A program made the translations under genes and the position numbers. This document shows, piece after piece, positions 4,711-10,079 of a stretch of DNA of 10,079 nucleotides (the stretch's first letter is position 1; the number at the start of each line of letters is the position of its first letter). The notes under the pieces are model-generated. The model saw only the letters and a program-made list of their open reading frames with translations, was not told where the DNA came from and did no database searches. Source of the stretch: Candidatus Zambryskibacteria bacterium RIFCSPLOWO2_02_FULL_39_14 (GTDB lineage: Bacteria > Patescibacteriota > Minisyncoccia > Phycocordibacterales > Zambryskibacteraceae); contig MHWM01000008.1 in the NCBI GenBank assembly GCA_001824135.1, positions 1 to 10,079 on the forward strand, in the 5' to 3' direction.

Positions 4711-5673
4711 ATGAATCAGTTTTCAAAGAGATTAATGACTTTCTCGCTTATCTTGATGTTGGGGTTAACGCCAGCACTGTCTTATGCCAACAACAGTAAC
4801 GAAAGCGAGAATAATAGAAACAACAAACATCAGAAAGTGGAACGAGAAAACGAAGATCATGATGATGAAGATGAACACGGGCGTGAAAATAAGCACAAAA
4901 AAGATAAATCGGAAAAAAATGCAAACAAACTCTGCAGAAAAGCTTTCAATAATTTATTTAAATATAAAGGATTTGGAAGCAACAGCACCGACTTCTTCAT
5001 AGAGTGCCTTAGACCATTCGGATTTGAAGCCAGATTTACCGGTACAACATCATCTACCACTCCAGATACAAAAGCTCCAGTAATCTACAACCTTTCTATC
5101 ACTCCAGCCACCACCACCGCCACTATCACTTGGCTTACAGATGAGAAGTCTGATAGCACTGTCTTCTGGAGTACATCTACTGGTATCAATACCACCAGTT
5201 CTTCCACCGCAAGTATTACCAATAGCCACAATACAAAAAATCACAGAATGGTACTTGAGAATCTCACTGCCAGTACAACCTACTTCGTGATAGTCAGATC
5301 GAAAGATAAAGCTTCGAACACCGCTACTTCTACCGAAACCTCGTTCAAGACTCATTCTCCAGTCGTAAACATAGACAACACCCCTCCTGTTGTAAGCAAT
5401 ATCTCTACAGAAGTCGGTACCTCCACCATTAAAGTAAGCTGGCAAACTAATGAACCGGCAACTTCAAAACTTTTCTACAGCACATCTACTAACCCAGACG
5501 TGACAGCCTCTTCTACAAGCTTCATAGCAAACTTTGCTCTAGTATTAAACCACTTAATATCCTTGACCGACCTCTTACCTCAAACCATATACTACTTAGT
5601 CATACAGTCTGTAGATGGACACGGTAATTCCACCACATCCTCATCCTTCGCGACAACTACAAACAGTATATAA
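4711..5673 (+). CDS. Secreted protein with two FN3-like modules
   Basis: A 320-residue exported protein. The signal peptide covers 1-26 (core LMTFSLILMLGL, cleavage near SYA-NN). A highly charged Asn/Lys/Asp/His linker follows (27-72), which resembles metal-binding or disordered wall-spanning segments. A small region has two Cys (75 and 99) around a FKYKGFG motif. Two fibronectin-III-like repeats come next, about 121-214 and 224-316. Each has APV/PPV..N.S, an Ile/Val-x-Trp-x-Thr-(D/N)-E strand, (F/L)-(W/Y)-S-T-S-T, H-x(3,5)-L-x-x-L, TTY/TIYY and a final SF.T. There is no anchor at the C-terminus. It is probably a cell-surface adhesion or recognition protein, and its divergent position suggests control by the sigma/anti-sigma pair. 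No SD precedes the ATG. Confidence 0.82.
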   Translation: MNQFSKRLMTFSLILMLGLTPALSYANNSNESENNRNNKHQKVERENEDHDDEDEHGRENKHKKDKSEKNANKLCRKAFNNLFKYKGFGSNSTDFFIECLRPFGFEARFTGTTSSTTPDTKAPVIYNLSITPATTTATITWLTDEKSDSTVFWSTSTGINTTSSSTASITNSHNTKNHRMVLENLTASTTYFVIVRSKDKASNTATSTETSFKTHSPVVNIDNTPPVVSNISTEVGTSTIKVSWQTNEPATSKLFYSTSTNPDVTASSTSFIANFALVLNHLISLTDLLPQTIYYLVIQSVDGHGNSTTSSSFATTTNSI

Positions 5674-5679
5674 GGTAAA

Positions 5680-6258
5680 CTATTGCGCTTTTCGACCTAA
5701 ATTAAAAACCTTGCGCTTAATACGCTCACGGCGAGCGGTACTGCTGAAATGTTTAAGATAACCAAACTTCAACACTCGGATGGGACCAAAACCTGCAAAC
5801 CAGAGAATCCCCTTCTTAAGTTCATTAGTCGTATCACCAAATATGATTCGTTGAACAATTGGAATGGTATCTGACGTAATAACCATAGTCGCACTTCGGC
5901 CTTTTAATGATCTTTGCCAAGTAAATTCACTAGTGAAGCAGAAGGCAAACCCTGGCAACCAAGTCCGATCAAAGAGCCCTTTGAGAAGCGCTGGCATAGT
6001 GGACCACCACGAAGGATAAAAGATAATGAAATGATCACACCAACAAACATTTTCCTGAAAAGTACGAAGATCTGGCTCAAGTTCTTGTATCACTCGATAG
6101 CCATGATGAAGGATAGGATCAAACTTAAGATCACCCAAATTCATGCGACGTACCTCATGACCAATTTCTTCAGCACCCCTTTGGTATTCATCCGCGAGCG
6201 TAAAGTTGAAACTGTCTTTATCTGGATGCCCGAGTAAAATAAAAATTTTTTTAGACAT
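5680..6258 (-). CDS. Flavodoxin-fold NAD(P)H-dependent oxidoreductase
   Basis: A 192-residue member of the flavodoxin-like NAD(P)H:quinone oxidoreductase family (NQO/MdaB/KefF type), which uses FMN or FAD for two-electron reduction of quinones or related compounds in the cytoplasm. It shows the N-terminal beta strand and phosphate loop IFILLGHPDKDSFNF (5-19), the second flavin loop FYPSWWSTMPALLKGLFDR (80-98) and the following WLPGFAF segment. Length is normal. The last third (LKKGILWFAGFGPIRVLKFG, then a basic tail) resembles the family C-terminus. It ends 7 bp from the convergent FN3-like gene, with no strong terminator between them. A TATAAT box (about 6308-6303, minus strand) lies 45 nt upstream of the start. 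No SD is seen. Confidence 0.9.
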   Translation of the reverse strand: MSKKIFILLGHPDKDSFNFTLADEYQRGAEEIGHEVRRMNLGDLKFDPILHHGYRVIQELEPDLRTFQENVCWCDHFIIFYPSWWSTMPALLKGLFDRTWLPGFAFCFTSEFTWQRSLKGRSATMVITSDTIPIVQRIIFGDTTNELKKGILWFAGFGPIRVLKFGYLKHFSSTARRERIKRKVFNLGRKAQ

Positions 6259-6346
6259 TAATGTATACCAGTAATATTTAAATTTATTTTTTTCATACTA
6301 GATATTATACTATGAGACTTGTCGAAATGCTGTGAATAAATTGAAA
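6259..6346. other. Short AT-rich spacer with promoter-like boxes
   Basis: It holds a minus-strand TATAAT and an overlapping plus-strand TATACT near 6303-6312, without convincing -35 partners. It separates the oxidoreductase start from the end of the small helical protein gene. Confidence 0.35.
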
Positions 6347-6366
6347 TCACTTCAAAAGTTTTTGAA
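6342..6366 (-). terminator. Weak terminator overlapping a gene end
   Basis: On the minus strand CTTCAAAA pairs with TTTTGAAG at the last codons of the small helical protein gene, followed by TGATTTCAATTTATT. The loop is only two bases, so the real stem must be shorter. Confidence 0.35.
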
Positions 6367-6577
6367 GCTCGGCCTGATGCTCGCGCATGACCACCATCGT
6401 GGCAGCCATTTCGCTCTGGCCATTCTTAACCCTCTTCTGCACTTCATCACCGATTTTTTTGAAAAAATCTGGATTTTTTTCTATAAGCCCAAGCATTTTC
6501 TCTTGCTCGGCTTCCGGCACACCCTTCAATTTAGACTTCATGGCTTGCTTAAGCAAGAAATTTTTGAAAATTCCCAT
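6347..6577 (-). CDS. Small helical protein, unknown function
   Basis: A 76-residue, Lys/Glu-rich, all-helical protein with no signal peptide or membrane segment. It has an amphipathic N-terminus (MGIFKNFLLKQAMKSKL), a PEAEQEKML turn-helix and an ending in EHQAELQKLLK. Small proteins of this composition are common in Parcubacteria, to my knowledge, but no function is known to me. It starts 20 nt after the protease gene on the same strand, suggesting an operon. TGC-TAAACT lies six bases before its ATG, so it may also have its own leaderless promoter. No SD is present. AGCTATATG occurs at both this start and the protease start. Confidence 0.7.
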   Translation of the reverse strand: MGIFKNFLLKQAMKSKLKGVPEAEQEKMLGLIEKNPDFFKKIGDEVQKRVKNGQSEMAATMVVMREHQAELQKLLK

Positions 6578-6597
6578 ATAGCTAGTTTAGCACGAGA

Positions 6598-7524
6598 CTA
6601 TTCCGCTCCACAAAGTATTCTAAGCGCACTAAGATCGCTTGTAGTCAGACTTCGAGCGTCGCCTTCATTAAGATAATACATCATGGCTTGCGGATCATTG
6701 ACATGTTCAAGTCCTAGAGCATGCCCGAGTTCATGTACCAAGACTCTCACCAACTTCTCTCTACTGCTAAATTCATAGATATCAATACTTCGATTCTTTC
6801 CAGTTGAATGAAAGAGTCCACCGGTAAAAGTTTCCCCTCGTGAAGCACCTATGGTGTTGTACTTTTCTGCATTTAGGTTGAGTGACTTGGCAATACGATT
6901 AAGTGTTTCCACAAGTGAATTTATTTCTCTTACTATGGTGTTTAACTGTGACTCCAGAACCTTTAATTCTTCTGCTTCTGTTTGGAGCTTGTTCTTCTCC
7001 GTTTCAAGTTTATTAAACTGCGCTTTGGAAGTTCTTGGTCCATTGTTCCATTCCTCAACTTGTCTTTGGTAAGCAGTATTGAGTTCATTAAATAAACTAA
7101 CTTGGACATCATAAACACTTTTAACTCTATCGTACTCAACCTTCAATCCGTTATATCGTAACTGAAATGCATTGTAAGTAGTCTCATCTTCTTCTACCAC
7201 GCTTTCTAAAGAAGAGAGAGCATTGGTCGTTTCTTGGCGGTAATCATAAATTAAATTTATAACTAAATCAGTCTTTTCCGGCGCATAGACGAAAAGTTCT
7301 TTACCAATCTGCTTTTCCCAGATCAATTCAGCTTCGGCTAAAGCATTTAAAAAATCTTTCTGCAAAATACCGAACCTTCTATCAAAAACACCTATGGTAT
7401 AAGAAATGGGTTCTTCACATACAGATTCTTTATTGAAAAATACAAAATCAAACGGATAGAAAACAAACGCGATGCCTATAAATATAAAAGTGATAATAGT
7501 GTTAAACGTTGTTTTCCAAAACAT
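6598..7524 (-). CDS. Membrane-anchored matrixin-like zinc metalloprotease
   Basis: A 308-residue metzincin. The N-terminal membrane helix is at about 8-30 (TIITFIFIGIAFVFYPFDFVFF). A short extracellular domain (40-95) contains EAELIWEK, like the start of matrixin catalytic domains. A long insertion predicted as coiled coil follows (about 97-218), then the zinc site HELGHALGLEH (264-274; three His ligands, catalytic Glu265), and the Met-turn at MMYY (281-284). The catalytic domain is thus split by the coiled coil, which is unusual. No prodomain cysteine switch is apparent. It should be an exported, membrane-tethered protease acting on surface or neighbouring-cell proteins. The start is chosen as ATG at 7524. 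An in-frame TTG at 7533 is possible, and neither has an SD. Confidence 0.9.
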   Translation of the reverse strand: MFWKTTFNTIITFIFIGIAFVFYPFDFVFFNKESVCEEPISYTIGVFDRRFGILQKDFLNALAEAELIWEKQIGKELFVYAPEKTDLVINLIYDYRQETTNALSSLESVVEEDETTYNAFQLRYNGLKVEYDRVKSVYDVQVSLFNELNTAYQRQVEEWNNGPRTSKAQFNKLETEKNKLQTEAEELKVLESQLNTIVREINSLVETLNRIAKSLNLNAEKYNTIGASRGETFTGGLFHSTGKNRSIDIYEFSSREKLVRVLVHELGHALGLEHVNDPQAMMYYLNEGDARSLTTSDLSALRILCGAE

Positions 7525-7582
7525 ATAGCTCAAAAATTGATAAGGCTATTTTATCACAATAGGAAAGGTGACAAGAAATCAG

Positions 7583-7611
7583 TTGCAATATCGGGCTGAT
7601 AAATTTAGAAT
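7583..7611 (+). promoter_or_regulatory. Sigma-70 promoter of the 167-residue protein gene
   Basis: TTGCAA (7583-7588) and TAGAAT (7606-7611) are spaced by exactly 17 bp. The start is expected near 7618, giving a leader of about 41 nt. The transcript would begin after the in-frame ATG at 7614, which supports the SD-led start at 7659. Confidence 0.75.
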
Positions 7612-7658
7612 TCGTGGCAGACACATATTGCACAAACAGCACAAACAGGAGGTCTCCG

Positions 7659-8162
7659 ATGGACTTTCAAGAATTGCTTCAGGTTGGATCAAGGGACGCT
7701 TTGACCTTCTTCTATAATGAACTTAGGAAAGAAATCAAAATACGAGGTATAACAGATAGAGAAACCCGATACATAGCGAGTATCCCGGCGAGCTACGCTC
7801 AGACATCTCGCTACGACCCTACATCTGTACCGGTTTTTGCAGATTTGTCTGAGTTCTTCGACTACTTCATCTTTCAGCGGGAGGAACTGAGAGATTCAGA
7901 ATCTCTTGAGATTGCTGGAGCACAGAGTCTCTTTCTCATAGGATTTTTCGGGAGACAGTTACGACACAGACATAACTTGAAATGGTATCAGGGTCTTTGC
8001 CAGTCTTTCTACAGAAAGGCTGGCAAACGTTCCAGAGACGCAGACAGGCAAAGACTCTTTTGGATGGTTTCTGATAAAGTCGAGTTTTGGTCAACAACTT
8101 TCCACAGCCTGAACTCACGCCTCTATGAAGAAAGATTTCTGCTACCGCCTCCCTCCCTATGA
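7659..8162 (+). CDS. Unrecognised soluble protein, single-gene cassette
   Basis: A 167-residue protein without signal peptide or membrane helix. It is rich in aromatic and Arg residues, with DLSEFFDYFIFQREELRD (62-79), then SLFLIGFFGRQL (90-101) and NLKWYQGLCQSFYRKAG (106-122), and it ends in PPPSL. The order SLF..GFF...L then WY...SFY faintly recalls a family of proteobacterial hypotheticals that carry a similar SLF..GFF block, but I cannot name or confirm it. The start is set by AGGAGG (7648-7653 region), six bases before ATG. It has its own promoter and terminator and higher GC than the neighbouring protease and zinc-ribbon genes. Layout and SD match the other orphan single genes here. Confidence 0.7.
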   Translation: MDFQELLQVGSRDALTFFYNELRKEIKIRGITDRETRYIASIPASYAQTSRYDPTSVPVFADLSEFFDYFIFQREELRDSESLEIAGAQSLFLIGFFGRQLRHRHNLKWYQGLCQSFYRKAGKRSRDADRQRLFWMVSDKVEFWSTTFHSLNSRLYEERFLLPPPSL

Positions 8163-8167
8163 ACCAC

Positions 8168-8210
8168 ACAACCGTAGCCCACATGGGCTACGGTTGTTCA
8201 TTTATATTCC
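8168..8210 (+). terminator. Intrinsic terminator
   Basis: A perfect 13-bp stem (8168-8180 with 8185-8197) with a 4-nt loop, followed by the moderately T-rich TCATTTATATT. It begins 6 nt after the stop of the plus-strand gene and lies convergent to the zinc-ribbon gene, so it may act on both strands. Confidence 0.8.
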
Positions 8211-8230
8211 CTTGAATCTTTGGAGGAAGA

Positions 8231-8389
8231 TTATTTATCCTTAGGAAGAATCTTATACATACCTGTATCGCAAACGGTGCAAGTACCCTTAGCTGCTGGG
8301 CGACCAGGCTTGATCTCAACCTTCTTAACATCTTTCATTTCCCTCTTTTCTTTACACTTAACACAATATCCAATTACTTTTTCATCCAT
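8231..8389 (-). CDS. DUF5679-family zinc ribbon protein
   Basis: A 52-residue protein with two CxxC knuckles: YCVKCKEKREM (8-18) and GTCTVCDTGMYKI (35-47), joined by KPGRPAAKG. This is the DUF5679 pattern (YCvkCk.k.EM...GRpA.kG.CpvC), a very small zinc ribbon widespread in Patescibacteria and some archaea. Its molecular role is unknown, although nucleic-acid binding is a reasonable guess from the basic charge. Family length is normal. There is no SD. A TAAAAT box ends eight bases before the ATG. It is transcribed toward the terminator at 8168-8197. Confidence 0.9.
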   Translation of the reverse strand: MDEKVIGYCVKCKEKREMKDVKKVEIKPGRPAAKGTCTVCDTGMYKILPKDK

Positions 8390-8464
8390 AACGATTTATT
8401 TTATATTTATAGTATCAACATAGCATAGCATATCTAAGGTAAAAGACCAGCCCTAGATCAGGAG

Positions 8465-9154
8465 TCAAATAAGCGGACTGGGCAAGCTAGTCTCTTTCTG
8501 CCACATTCTATAGAGTATCCAGAGAAAGATAGCTAGAAAAACGAACCGTAGACCCACCAAAGAGAGCACGCCTTCGCCTATAAAGTAGACCAGAGTCCCC
8601 CAGAAAGTATTCCAGAGTACAGTAGCGATAATGGAGTAGAGTAGGAATTTGCCAAACGAGAACTCTAGAATCCCCACCGAGGTCGCAACCAGCGCTCCCA
8701 AGTTGGGCTGCCAATAGCTCATAAAGATCGCCGGAAGACCGTGCTTGGTTACCCGTTTCTTCGCATCTTCAAGAGCCTCTCGTAGACCAAACTTCAAGAG
8801 CAGTCGATACCAACCGTACTTACCAATCAAAAAGTTGAGAATGTAGGCAAAGTATAAACCTAAAGTGATCGTAGAGACAGCAGCTACTACACTGGGAATA
8901 TCTTTACCGGCAAGAATCACACCGAGGAATATCACTAGACTTCCCGGATAATACCAACCTATAAGTACCGTACCTTCGATCACAGCACTAACAAGGAGTA
9001 TGGCAAGACCGTATTTGTCGAAATAGAATCGCGCGATCTCGATAATCTTATCTTCCTCCGGTAGACCAAAGAATCTCCAACTCACATAGAGCAACATGAA
9101 GAATCCTAGAACACCGATAGGCAAGAACGCCTTCTTATAATCAATTTTTGCCAT
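8465..9154 (-). CDS. DedA/VTT-family membrane protein
   Basis: A 229-residue polytopic membrane protein of the DedA (SNARE-associated, VTT-domain) family. Members act as lipid scramblases or flippases, for example recycling undecaprenyl phosphate, and support membrane energetics. A first helix lies at 10-28. The re-entrant motif E60-G-x4-G-W-Y-Y-P-G-S (60-72) replaces the usual E..xxPxPGE. Helices follow at about 72-110, then the cytoplasmic helix REALEDAKKRVTKHG and the second conserved motif SYWQPNLGALVATSVG (146-161), which corresponds to the family's R-x-x-P-G region but lacks its usual Arg. C-terminal helices cover 168-217. TGA-TAATCT lies nine bases before the ATG, and no SD is visible. 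Confidence 0.88.
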   Translation of the reverse strand: MAKIDYKKAFLPIGVLGFFMLLYVSWRFFGLPEEDKIIEIARFYFDKYGLAILLVSAVIEGTVLIGWYYPGSLVIFLGVILAGKDIPSVVAAVSTITLGLYFAYILNFLIGKYGWYRLLLKFGLREALEDAKKRVTKHGLPAIFMSYWQPNLGALVATSVGILEFSFGKFLLYSIIATVLWNTFWGTLVYFIGEGVLSLVGLRFVFLAIFLWILYRMWQKETSLPSPLI

Positions 9155-9301
9155 AGTTAAAACAGATTATCAGTTTTAGAAAAAATTTACTATCTATAAA
9201 ATTTAAGTTTTGTTTGGTGGACCTCCGCATACCATTCTGGAACACCTTTATTCTAGACTGCAATCGTATGGTCTCTATCCTGAAACCTAAGGAGATTAGC
9301 T
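9155..9301. other. Spacer with leader-like sequence before a small ORF
   Basis: The left 60 bases are AT-rich and should contain the DedA promoter. From 9217, the sequence GTGGACCT-12-CTGGAAC, then AGACT, GTATG and CCTGAA occur in the same order as at 9787-9851. This suggests two related leaders or control regions. No convincing -35/-10 pair is seen for the plus strand. Confidence 0.35.
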
Positions 9302-9409
9302 ATGCAGAGCCTGCTTTTATGGTTTCTGACTAACTACAGTAAGAGATTAGAACTATATGAAATATTCTGTTCTGAAAATTTAATAAAAAGCAAAACCCGC
9401 CTAACTTAG
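9302..9409 (+). CDS. Possible 35-residue peptide with a perfect SD
   Basis: ATG at 9302 is preceded at 7 nt by AAGGAG (9289-9294). The peptide begins with the hydrophobic MQSLLLWFLTNY, continues RLELYEIFCSENL, and ends in a basic tail (IKSKTRLT). Its last codons run into the shared GC-rich hairpin at 9395-9433. It matches the SD-led style of the orphan genes but is short and has no recognised family. It could be a leader peptide or a small membrane-associated peptide. Confidence 0.38.
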   Translation: MQSLLLWFLTNYSKRLELYEIFCSENLIKSKTRLT

Positions 9410-9433
9410 CACGGGCAGTGCATATCGGCGGGT
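9380..9433 (-). terminator. Intrinsic terminator of the acidic protein gene
   Basis: The outer stem ACCCGCC (9395-9401) with GGCGGGT (9427-9433) and inner stem GCAC (9409-9412) with GTGC (9418-9421) form a two-part hairpin. On the minus strand TTTTGCTTTTTATT follows. The GGCGGGTTT end resembles the terminator at 28-53. Confidence 0.78.
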
Positions 9434-9450
9434 AGAGACGACTGGTGGCG

Positions 9451-9735
9451 CTAGTCGTCATAAGGTACAAAGTCGCGCATTTCTGGACAGTCTTCGCGAC
9501 AGAAGCAGTTGTCCTCAGATTCTCCACATTCTAGACAGTTTCCGTCTTCATCGAACCAGTCCTCCTCCTCATCCTCGGAGAATATGAAGCCTTCGGCCAT
9601 TGCTTGGTCCTCAGACAAAGCGATGGCGTATTCTTCAATTTCCTCGAGTAGCTCCACCTTTTCCTTACTGCGGATTGAGGCGAACATACCTCGTCTTTCA
9701 CGATCCGAACGAACCTTCTCTGGCTTATTTGACAC
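9451..9735 (-). CDS. Acidic protein with C-terminal Cys cluster, unrecognised
   Basis: A 94-residue protein. The N-terminal third is basic (NKPEKVRSDRERRG), the middle is helical (KVELLEEIEEYAIALSEDQA), and a strongly acidic run follows (SEDEEEDWFDEDG). A Cys cluster with the spacing C-x2-C-x6-C-x-C-x3-C lies at about 69-84, and the protein ends DFVPYDD. The cluster looks like a small zinc-binding knuckle, and the acidic stretch like a nucleic-acid mimic or protein-binding segment. Both are guesses. The start is GTG at 9735, six bases after AGGAGG. The earlier ATG (9762) falls inside the promoter and is excluded. It is a single gene with a near-consensus promoter and its own terminator. Confidence 0.7.
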   Translation of the reverse strand: MSNKPEKVRSDRERRGMFASIRSKEKVELLEEIEEYAIALSEDQAMAEGFIFSEDEEEDWFDEDGNCLECGESEDNCFCREDCPEMRDFVPYDD

Positions 9736-9753
9736 AACGAACCTCCTATTCAA

Positions 9754-9782
9754 ACAATACACCTTATTATGTGTATTGTCAA
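9754..9782 (-). promoter_or_regulatory. Near-consensus sigma-70 promoter
   Basis: On the minus strand TTGACA (9782-9777), 17 bp, TATTGT (9759-9754). The transcript should begin at about 9747, right at AGGAGG, so the leader would be little more than the SD itself (about 12 nt). Confidence 0.8.
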
Positions 9783-9786
9783 GTAT

Positions 9787-10079
9787 GTGGACCTAAGTAT
9801 ATTTGACTGGAACCAGTTAGTACAGGAATTAAAGACTTGGTATGACCTGAAGTCATTCGCCTTGCGTGTATGAAAAGTCTCTCTCAAAGACCCCTATAGG
9901 CCACGGAAATGACCCTCGGCAGGTGGAACAAGTACTCATTAGGATAAACCAATCACAAGCGGACCAAATTTACCTTAGAGGTCCCCTTAGGTAACTTTCC
10001 AGAGAAAGAAACTCAGTTCCGGCTAATCCCAGAAAAAATTTTGAAAATTTTTTCGAACCGCTACCCTGTTAAGAACAAT
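9787..10079 (+). other. Right-edge non-coding region with several inverted repeats
   Basis: There is no supported gene in the last 290 bases; all frames are broken by stops. Visible structure on the plus strand: ACTGG-AA-CCAGT (9806-9817); a nested pair in which AGACTT (9833-9838) faces AAGTCT around ATGAC-CTGAA-GTCAT; TTACCT/AGGTAA-type complementarity around 9970-9995; and a 21-bp palindrome, A6T4-G-A4T6, at 10033-10053. The first 65 bases share ordered blocks with 9217-9284. It does not match RNase P, tmRNA, SRP RNA, tRNA or intron signatures that I can recall. It could be a structured RNA or a long leader of a gene beyond the edge. Confidence 0.4.

Noticed and set aside
5050..5445. Minus-strand 131-codon frame opposite the FN3-like gene
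   Set aside because: A shadow of Thr/Ser-rich codons, with no start signal or family motifs.
6332..6676. Plus-strand 114-codon frame
   Set aside because: It lies across the ends of two minus-strand genes with recognisable products or codon structure, and it has no SD.
9787..10079. RNase P RNA, tmRNA, SRP RNA or a group I/II intron end
   Set aside because: None of the conserved blocks of these RNAs (for example GAAAGTCCGGG, tmRNA ends, the SRP tetraloop stem, intron domain V) could be found on either strand.

Overview
The window looks like a stretch of a Candidatus Patescibacteria (CPR; most likely Parcubacteria-type) chromosome. This rests on the mix of families: an ECF sigma factor with a DUF5667-type partner, a Ser/Thr-rich secreted FN3-like protein, a tiny DUF5679 zinc ribbon, a one-domain HicB, a stand-alone MazF-like toxin and a membrane-anchored matrixin. 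It also rests on the AT-rich background and on many genes with no Shine-Dalgarno (SD) sequence. No rRNA, tRNA, CRISPR array, transposase or integrase is visible.

Left part (1-3210) is an accessory patch. It opens with an intrinsic terminator, then a minus-strand hicB-hicA toxin-antitoxin pair, an N-terminal fragment of the conserved GTPase gene ychF cut at its G3 motif, a GC-richer gene for an unrecognised secreted protein (975-1427), a possible 33-residue membrane peptide ORF, a minus-strand MazF/PemK-like toxin gene with no visible antitoxin, and a gene for an unrecognised two-helix membrane protein (2603-3142). A degenerate element of about 40 bp recurs here, next to terminators and to the two toxin promoters.

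Middle part (3211-7533) looks more like resident chromosome. The ECF sigma gene and its DUF5667 partner overlap by 8 nt. A secreted protein with two FN3-like modules is encoded divergently and is the obvious candidate target. A flavodoxin-fold NAD(P)H oxidoreductase follows, then a membrane-anchored matrixin-like zinc protease with a long coiled coil, with a small helical protein gene just downstream.

Right part (7534-10079) alternates the two gene types: an unrecognised SD-led gene with a textbook promoter and terminator (7659-8162), the DUF5679 zinc ribbon, a DedA-family membrane protein, a 35-residue SD-led ORF, and an acidic Cys-cluster protein with a near-consensus promoter and GTG start. 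The last 300 bases carry no convincing gene but contain several inverted repeats.

Two styles of gene are visible. Household-type and toxin genes mostly have no SD, and a -10-like box often lies 6-9 nt before the start codon, which would give leaderless or nearly leaderless mRNAs. The unrecognised single genes have AGGAG-type SDs, usually a -35/-10 promoter of their own, their own GC-rich terminator and often higher GC. That pattern suggests independently moving single-gene cassettes inserted among resident genes. This is inference from the sequence alone.
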